Part shown: in pieces, positions 59,167 through 64,000 of the stretch
How the letters are laid out: each line of letters opens with the position of its first letter
How positions within the stretch are numbered: position 1 is the stretch's first letter
DNA from: Actinomycetes bacterium
Lineage (GTDB): Bacteria > Actinomycetota > Acidimicrobiia > Acidimicrobiales > Acidimicrobilacustridaceae
Reading direction: 5' to 3'
Length of the DNA stretch: 64,000 bases
NCBI GenBank assembly: GCA_029782145.1
Contig: JAKOVH010000002.1
Location: 1 to 64,000, forward strand
Program-made: the position numbers and the translations under genes
Notes under the pieces: model-generated
Seen by the model: the letters and a program-made list of their open reading frames with translations, nothing else
Databases searched by the model: none
Told to the model about the DNA's origin: nothing

Positions 59167-60236
59167 CGGCGGGCCCCATCGCCGTGATCGGCGCCAACGG
59201 TTTCATCGGCAACCGTCTCGTCGAGGTGCTGCACCTCACCGGCCGACCCGTCGTGCCCGTCGTGCGCCGGGCGAGCGCGCTGGCGCTGCCGGGCCGGTTC
59301 GACCTCGACGTCCGCCTGGCCGACGCCCGCGACGAGCAGGCCCTCACTGCCGCGCTGGCCGGTTGCGAGGTCGCCGTCACCGCGGTCGCCGGTGACACCG
59401 ACACCCTCGTCGGCACGGTGGAGCCGACCTACCGGGCGGCTGACCGGGCCGGCGTGCGGCGGCTGGTGCACCTCAGCACCGCGTCGGTGCACGGCCAGGC
59501 GCCACCTCCCGGCACCGACGAGCGCTCGCCGCTGTCGGTGCGCCAGCCGATCGCCTACAACAACGCCAAGGTGCGCGCCGAGCAGCGGCTGCTCGAGTGC
59601 CGGGGGCGAGGGCGCACCGAGGTGGTGCTGCTGCGCCCGGGCATCGTCCACGGGCCACGTTCGCAGTGGATCGGCGGGCTGGCCGACGCGGTGCTCGACG
59701 GCACCGCCGTGCTCGTCGAGGGCGGCCGGGGGATCTGCAACGCGGTGTACGTCGACGACGTGGTCGGCGCGGTGGTGGCGGCCGCCGACGCGCCGGGTGC
59801 CGACGGGGAGGCGTTCCTGGTCGGCGCGGACGAGTTGGTGACCTGGCGGGACCTGGCCGAGCCGGTGTGCCGGGCGCTCGGTGTCGACGTCGACGACCTG
59901 CCCCTGCTGCCGTTCGGCGCCGCCGAGCCGACGAGCAGGTGGCGCGACCGCGTCGCCGCCCTGGCCGGCCTGCGTCGGCACCTGCCGGCCCCGGTGAGAG
60001 CGGGCCTGGGCGCGGCCCGTCGGGCGGCGCGACCTCCGGCAGCGCCGGCTGCCGGGCACCCGGCGCCCCGCGTCACGTTGGAGACGGCGCTGTTGCACAC
60101 GTGCCGGTGGCAGCTGCCGTCGCACAAGGCCCACCGCATGCTGGGCTGGCGGCCGCTCGTGCCGTTCGAGCAGGCCTGCCGCCACAGCGTCTCGTGGCTG
60201 GCGTTCGCGGGCTATCCCGTCGTGGGGGAGCGGTGA
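59163..60236 (+). CDS. NAD-dependent epimerase/dehydratase (extended SDR)
   Basis: A 357-residue extended SDR. GANGFIGNRLVEVL binds the cofactor, HLSTASVHG gives the serine, and YNNAKVRAE gives the Y-x3-K pair. The middle VYVDDVVGAVVAAADAPG and the C-terminal part match UDP-glucose 4-epimerase relatives. It lies between the Gfo/Idh gene and a glycosyltransferase with 4-nt overlaps, so it probably remodels a nucleotide sugar. Confidence 0.87.
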   Translation: MTAGPIAVIGANGFIGNRLVEVLHLTGRPVVPVVRRASALALPGRFDLDVRLADARDEQALTAALAGCEVAVTAVAGDTDTLVGTVEPTYRAADRAGVRRLVHLSTASVHGQAPPPGTDERSPLSVRQPIAYNNAKVRAEQRLLECRGRGRTEVVLLRPGIVHGPRSQWIGGLADAVLDGTAVLVEGGRGICNAVYVDDVVGAVVAAADAPGADGEAFLVGADELVTWRDLAEPVCRALGVDVDDLPLLPFGAAEPTSRWRDRVAALAGLRRHLPAPVRAGLGAARRAARPPAAPAAGHPAPRVTLETALLHTCRWQLPSHKAHRMLGWRPLVPFEQACRHSVSWLAFAGYPVVGER

Positions 60237-61171
60237 TGCCCGGCGAGGAACCGCCCGAGGTCGCGGTGGTGATCACCACGTGCGACCACGCGCCCGTGCT
60301 CGAGCGGGCCATCACCAGCGCGCGCGGGCAGACCCACCCGCCGGCCGAGGTGATCGTGGTCGACGACGGCTCGGTCGACCATCCAGAGCTGGTGGTGGCC
60401 CGGTTCCCCGACGTGCGCCTCGTCCGCCAGCCCAACCGCGGCCTGGCCGCGGCGCGCAACACCGGGTGGCGGGCGGCGGCCAGCCCGTTCGTCACGTTCC
60501 TCGACGCCGACGACCGGCTGCTGCCCCACGCCATCGAAGTGAACGTTCGCCGGCTCATCACCTGCCCCGAGGCGCCGTTCGCCTACGGCGCCTACTCCTA
60601 CGTCGATCCCGACGGCCGCCGCCGCCCGGAGCCCCTGCGCCCGGCCGACGGCTTCGCCGCCCTTCTCCGGGAGAACGTGGTGGGCATGCACGGCACCGTG
60701 CTCTACCGTGCAGCCGCGCTGGCGGCCGCCGGCGGCTTCGCCGAGGACCTCCGGGCCTGCGAGGACTACGACATGTACCTGCGGCTGGCCCGCATCTCGC
60801 CGCCGATGCACGGCGTCGAGGTGGTCGCCGAGTACCACCTGCACGGCGCCAACATGTCGGGCGACGCCGCCCTGATGCTCGGCGAGGTGCTGCGGGTGCT
60901 CGAACGGCATCGAGGCGAGGCCGTGGCCGCCGGCTGCGCGGACGATCTTGCACAGGGCATCGCTGCCTGGAAGCGGTTCTACGCCACCTCCTGGTGGCAC
61001 GCGGCCGGGCGGGCGCTCGCCGAGCGCAGGGCCACGCCGCAGCTGGTGCGCCAGGGTGCCGGTGTCGCCGTCCGGGCGCCCGGAGCCTGGGTGGGCGTGC
61101 CGACCCGGGCGCTCGCCCAGCGGGCACGCCGCCTGGCCGGTCACGCCCGGAGGCGGTCGTGGGCGAGGTGA
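60236..61171 (+). CDS. Family 2 glycosyltransferase
   Basis: A 311-residue GT2 closely parallel to the one at 50209-51297: VAVVITTCDHAPVLERAI, VIVVDDGSVDHPELVV, RQPNRGLAAARNTGW, FLDADDRLLPHA and LRACEDYDMYLRLARISPP. The likeness to the first GT2 gene suggests duplication within the cluster. ATG 60236 overlaps the preceding stop; GTG 60233 is an equally close start. Confidence 0.88.
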   Translation: MPGEEPPEVAVVITTCDHAPVLERAITSARGQTHPPAEVIVVDDGSVDHPELVVARFPDVRLVRQPNRGLAAARNTGWRAAASPFVTFLDADDRLLPHAIEVNVRRLITCPEAPFAYGAYSYVDPDGRRRPEPLRPADGFAALLRENVVGMHGTVLYRAAALAAAGGFAEDLRACEDYDMYLRLARISPPMHGVEVVAEYHLHGANMSGDAALMLGEVLRVLERHRGEAVAAGCADDLAQGIAAWKRFYATSWWHAAGRALAERRATPQLVRQGAGVAVRAPGAWVGVPTRALAQRARRLAGHARRRSWAR

Positions 61172-62055
61172 CCGGCCCCGAGCCGCTGGTCAGCGTGATC
61201 GTCATCGTGCTCGACGGCGAGCGCTTCCTCGGCGAGGCCATCGACAGCGTGCAGCAGCAGAGCTACCCCCGATGGGAGCTGCTCGTCGTCGACGACGGCT
61301 CCACCGACGGCACCCTCGAGCTGGCGGCTCGCCGGGCGGCGGACGACCCGCGCATCCGGGTGCTGCGCCACCCCGACCTCGGCAACCACGGCATGAGCGC
61401 GAGCCGCAACCTCGGTCTGGCCGAGGCGCGGGGTGCGCTCATCGGCTTCCTCGACGCCGACGACGTCTGGGAGCCGGGCAAGCTCGGCGAGCAGGTCGAG
61501 CTCCTGCGTGCCGACCCGACGGTCGGGCTGGTGTACGGCCGCACGCTCGTCTGGCACCGCTGGCGGCCCGAGGGGCCGCCCGACTTCTTCTACGACCTCG
61601 GTGTGGCGCCCGACGCCGCCTACGACCCGCCCGTGCTGTTCGACCAGCTCGTCGACAACCGGTGCCAGACGCCCACCACGTGCAACGCCTTGTTCCGCCG
61701 TTCGGTCGTCGAGCGGGTGGGAGGCTTCGAGCCGTCGTTCCGGGGGATGTTCGAGGACCAGGTCTTCTTCGCCAAGGTCCTGCTCGAGCACCGGGCCCAC
61801 GTGTCGGACCGGTGCTGGGCGAGGTACCGGCAGCACCCGGCGAGCGCCTCCGCCCTGGCCGGCGAGCACGACGTGGCCAGCCGGGTGCGCTTCTTGCTGT
61901 GGCTGCGGGGCTACCTGCGCCGCGCCGGCGCGGCGACGCCGGCCCAGCGGCGCCACGTCGAGCGGGTGCTGGTCCGGGAGCTGAGCGGGGCGGGGCTGGG
62001 CGCCGCCCGGGCGCAGGTCGCCCGGCTCACCCGGCTCACCCGCCGGAACCGGTGA
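61168..62055 (+). CDS. Family 2 glycosyltransferase
   Basis: A 295-residue GT2: VSVIVIVLDGERFLGEAI, LLVVDDGSTDGTLELA, GFLDADDVWEPGK and MFEDQVFFAKVLLEH. GTG 61168 overlaps the upstream stop. It closes the polysaccharide operon and ends 20 nt inside the opposing SDR gene. Confidence 0.87.
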   Translation: MTGPEPLVSVIVIVLDGERFLGEAIDSVQQQSYPRWELLVVDDGSTDGTLELAARRAADDPRIRVLRHPDLGNHGMSASRNLGLAEARGALIGFLDADDVWEPGKLGEQVELLRADPTVGLVYGRTLVWHRWRPEGPPDFFYDLGVAPDAAYDPPVLFDQLVDNRCQTPTTCNALFRRSVVERVGGFEPSFRGMFEDQVFFAKVLLEHRAHVSDRCWARYRQHPASASALAGEHDVASRVRFLLWLRGYLRRAGAATPAQRRHVERVLVRELSGAGLGAARAQVARLTRLTRRNR

Positions 62056-62989
62056 GCGCCGCCTGCGGATCGGCCGGCACCGCCGTGCGCGGGAGGATGC
62101 CGAACCGGCGGCGCACCACGCCGGGCAGGTGGTCGACGACGAACCCGCTCACCTCGCCCTTGACCCACGCCACGCGGCGGTGGTCCCGCGGTTCGAGGTA
62201 CAGCCAGCGGTCGCCCCGGTCGACGGCCCGGACGATCTCGTCGGCGACCCACTCCGGGTCCGGCGCCCGGCGCAGCAGCTCGATGATGCCGTCGTGGTCG
62301 CGCAGCGGTGACGGCAGCGGCCCCAGCTGCGACTCGAGGATCGAGTCGGAGTTGACGAAGAACTCGGTGCGGGTCGGGTAGACGACCGCCCGCAGCACCC
62401 GCATCTCGGGCCGCGTGCGCCACCGCCGGGCGAGCTCGCCGCTCCTGGCGTGGAGCTCCGCCTTGGCGCGGGCGTAGATCCAGGGGTCGCGGTGCTCGAG
62501 GCCGGCGTCGGACAGCGGCATCACCACGGTGCACGCGGCCCCGCGTTCCTCCGCCCGTCGCAGGGCGAGCTCGGCGCACGCCAGCGGCTGCCAGAGGTTC
62601 ACGGCGCGCACCAGCGCGGTCACCTCCGGGGAGGCCGTGGCCGTGCTCTCGACGAAGAGGCCGGCGAACGGCAGGACCAGATCGACCCCGCCCCACTGCT
62701 GCACGGCGGCGTCGAGCGCCCCCCTGACCGAGTCGATCGTGCCCAGGTCCGCCACGAGCGGCTGCACCTCGGCCCCGTCGGCGCACAGCTCCTCGACCAG
62801 GCGGCGCAACCGGTCGCCGTCGATGTCGACGAGGGTGAGCCGCCAACCGACAGGCGCCAGCCGACGGGCGAGCGCCGTCCCGATCCCGCCGGCGGCGCCG
62901 GTGATGAACGCCGACCCGACGAAGGGTCGGCTCGTCGGGTGCCTCGTCCCGAGGCGTGCTGGTCGTCGAGCAGCAGAGAACATCCCCAT
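62036..62989 (-). CDS. SDR-family oxidoreductase
   Basis: A 317-residue protein. The SDR core is GSAFITGAAGGIGTALARRL, LVDIDGDRLRRL, ADLGTIDSVRGALDAAV, FAGLF and YARAKAELH (Y-x3-K). It has a C-terminal extension of about 60 residues. The catalytic serine position reads VVMPLSDAG, which is a little unusual. ATG 62989 or 62983 are both close to the fold start. It reads against the glycosyltransferase operon. Confidence 0.78.
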   Translation of the reverse strand: MGMFSAARRPARLGTRHPTSRPFVGSAFITGAAGGIGTALARRLAPVGWRLTLVDIDGDRLRRLVEELCADGAEVQPLVADLGTIDSVRGALDAAVQQWGGVDLVLPFAGLFVESTATASPEVTALVRAVNLWQPLACAELALRRAEERGAACTVVMPLSDAGLEHRDPWIYARAKAELHARSGELARRWRTRPEMRVLRAVVYPTRTEFFVNSDSILESQLGPLPSPLRDHDGIIELLRRAPDPEWVADEIVRAVDRGDRWLYLEPRDHRRVAWVKGEVSGFVVDHLPGVVRRRFGILPRTAVPADPQAALTGSGG

Positions 62990-63069
62990 ACCGGGCTCAG
63001 TATCGCCCAGCCCGACGGCGGCCCGGACGTCACCCCCGCCGTTCGTCGCCGATGCCGTCGGCGGTCCCT

Positions 63070-63759
63070 TCAGGCCGTCGACGCGGGGCGCGGATGCCAG
63101 GTGTGCTGGCGCACGAACTGGTACACGCCGGTGAAGTCGCGCACCGCCTCGGCGGGCAGCGCGACCGTTCCGCCGAGCTGCTGGGCGCCCCACGCGATGT
63201 GGGCGTTGTGCTCCACCACGAGCGCCGAGTGCAGGGCGTCGTCGACCGACCGGCCGATGACGACGAGGCCGTGGTTGGCCATCAGCATCGCCGAGCGGTC
63301 GGCGAGGTGGCGGGCGGCCTCCTCGGCCAGGCCCTCGGTGCCCGACGGGTGGTACCGCCCCACCGGCACGTCGCCGCCGATGTAGACGACGAACTCGTCG
63401 ATGCACGCCGGGACGGGCAGGCCGGCCACGGCGTACATCGACGCGTAGCGGGCGTGGCAGTGCACGACACCGCCCACCTCGGGGTACGCCCGCAGCACGG
63501 CGAGGTGCACGCCCTTCTCCGACGTCGCCGACCGGGAGCCGGCCACGACCTCACCGTCGAGGTCGACGACCACGAGGTCGTCGAGGGTCATCTCCTCGTA
63601 GCCGAGCGACGACGGGGTGACCACCACCGTGCCGTCGTCGACCCGACCCGACACGTTGCCCGCGGTGCCCTCGACGAGCCCGCGCCGGTGCATGGCCTTG
63701 GCGGCGGCGAGCACAGCGGCGCGCACCTCGTCGAGTGGCGCGCCGTTGGAGTCGGTCAT
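63070..63759 (-). CDS. Class II aldolase/adducin-family protein (fuculose-phosphate-aldolase- or MtnB-like)
   Basis: A 229-residue zinc enzyme. EGTAGNVSGRVDD, VTPSSLGYEEM and the acidic SEKGVHLAVLRAYP match the fold; zinc ligands are VHCHARYA and MANHGLVVIG. These enzymes cleave or dehydrate sugar phosphates. The ATG overlaps the dehydrogenase stop upstream (ATGA), so both are in one operon. With mtnA and the aldolase-SDR 13 kb away, a role in deoxy- or methylthio-pentose salvage is possible. Confidence 0.88.
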   Translation of the reverse strand: MTDSNGAPLDEVRAAVLAAAKAMHRRGLVEGTAGNVSGRVDDGTVVVTPSSLGYEEMTLDDLVVVDLDGEVVAGSRSATSEKGVHLAVLRAYPEVGGVVHCHARYASMYAVAGLPVPACIDEFVVYIGGDVPVGRYHPSGTEGLAEEAARHLADRSAMLMANHGLVVIGRSVDDALHSALVVEHNAHIAWGAQQLGGTVALPAEAVRDFTGVYQFVRQHTWHPRPASTA

Positions 63760-64000
63760 GGCAGCACCTCCGGGTTGACGCAGTGCCGCGGGCGGCGACC
63801 GGCGAGGAGCAGGGCGAGGTCGTCGGCGATCATCGCCGTGTGGTTGGCCTCGGTGTCGTAGGTGGCGCCCCCGATGTGAGGGGTGAGCACGACCTGGTCC
63901 ATGTCGAGCAGCGGGTGGGTGGGGGGCAGCATCTCGCCGTCGAAGTGGTCGAGCCCGGCGGCCGACAGGTGCCCGGAGCGCAGGGCCGCGGTGAGGGCGT
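63756..64000 (-). CDS. D-isomer-specific 2-hydroxyacid dehydrogenase, C-terminal part (partial)
   Basis: The gene enters from the right edge and stops at 63756-63758. The visible 81 residues include LRSGHLSAAGLDHFDGE, PLLDMDQVVLTPHIGGATYD and PRHCVNPEVLP, which is the end of the NAD-binding domain with the catalytic histidine of the phosphoglycerate/hydroxyacid dehydrogenase family (PHIGG). Its stop overlaps the aldolase ATG. Confidence 0.88.
   Translation of the reverse strand, partial: ALTAALRSGHLSAAGLDHFDGEMLPPTHPLLDMDQVVLTPHIGGATYDTEANHTAMIADDLALLLAGRRPRHCVNPEVLP

Overview
The window is GC-rich DNA with dense, mostly co-directional genes, many GTG starts and many 1-8 nt gene overlaps. 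A WhiB-type regulator, a probably F420-dependent luciferase-like oxidoreductase, a cytochrome P450 and a DUF360/phosphodiesterase membrane protein point to a high-GC actinobacterium. Acidimicrobiia is my best guess, but that is inference because no rRNA or tRNA gene is present.

The left 43 kb is accessory DNA built from consecutive modules. (1) 1-12.2 kb is a defence island: a frameshifted DUF262/DUF1524 (GmrSD-like) gene, then five translationally coupled genes. These are a sigma-70 factor, a DUF1998-type helicase, a RelE/ParE-like domain fused to a UvrD helicase, a PD-(D/E)XK nuclease of HamA/DUF1837 type and a large HamB-like helicase. The last two look like a Hachiman pair; the sigma factor and the two extra helicases make the operon unusual. 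(2) 12.34-21.36 kb is a satellite-like integrated element bounded by a 19-bp direct repeat. It has a tyrosine integrase, an HTH gene, an AlpA-like gene, a D5-type primase-helicase, several small genes, a single HK97-type major capsid protein and a WhiB protein, but no portal, terminase or tail genes. (3) 21.2-35.1 kb is a mobilizable element with a large serine recombinase, a repeat-rich oriT-like region, a MobF relaxase-helicase and an HTH protein. Its cargo is a 5-methylcytosine methyltransferase, Vsr, three nuclease-like proteins, and a reverse transcriptase next to an OLD-family ATPase-TOPRIM nuclease. (4) 35.3-40.9 kb is a small catabolic cluster: luciferase-like oxidoreductase, SnoaL-like protein, TetR, P450, glyoxalase-fold protein and two SDRs, with a clear palindromic operator before the P450. 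(5) 41.1-42.8 kb holds a methyltransferase and two small genes.

Copies of a short sequence ending CCCCTCCGACAC lie at 12.35, 21.35, 35.15, 40.98 and 42.43 kb, between these modules. This suggests repeated insertion at one attachment-type sequence.

From about 43 kb the DNA looks like ordinary chromosome. It holds an MBL-fold hydrolase, a holin-like/phosphodiesterase membrane protein, a lipid-anchor or membrane-anchored TIM-barrel protein, mtnA followed by an aldolase-SDR fusion, and a twelve-gene surface-polysaccharide operon with glycosyltransferases, a Wzm/Wzt-like ABC exporter, a polysaccharide deacetylase and sugar-modifying dehydrogenases. At the right edge, on the minus strand, are an SDR, a class II aldolase and the end of a D-2-hydroxyacid dehydrogenase. 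The mtnA, aldolase and dehydrogenase genes together suggest salvage of 5-deoxy or methylthio sugars, but this is inference.
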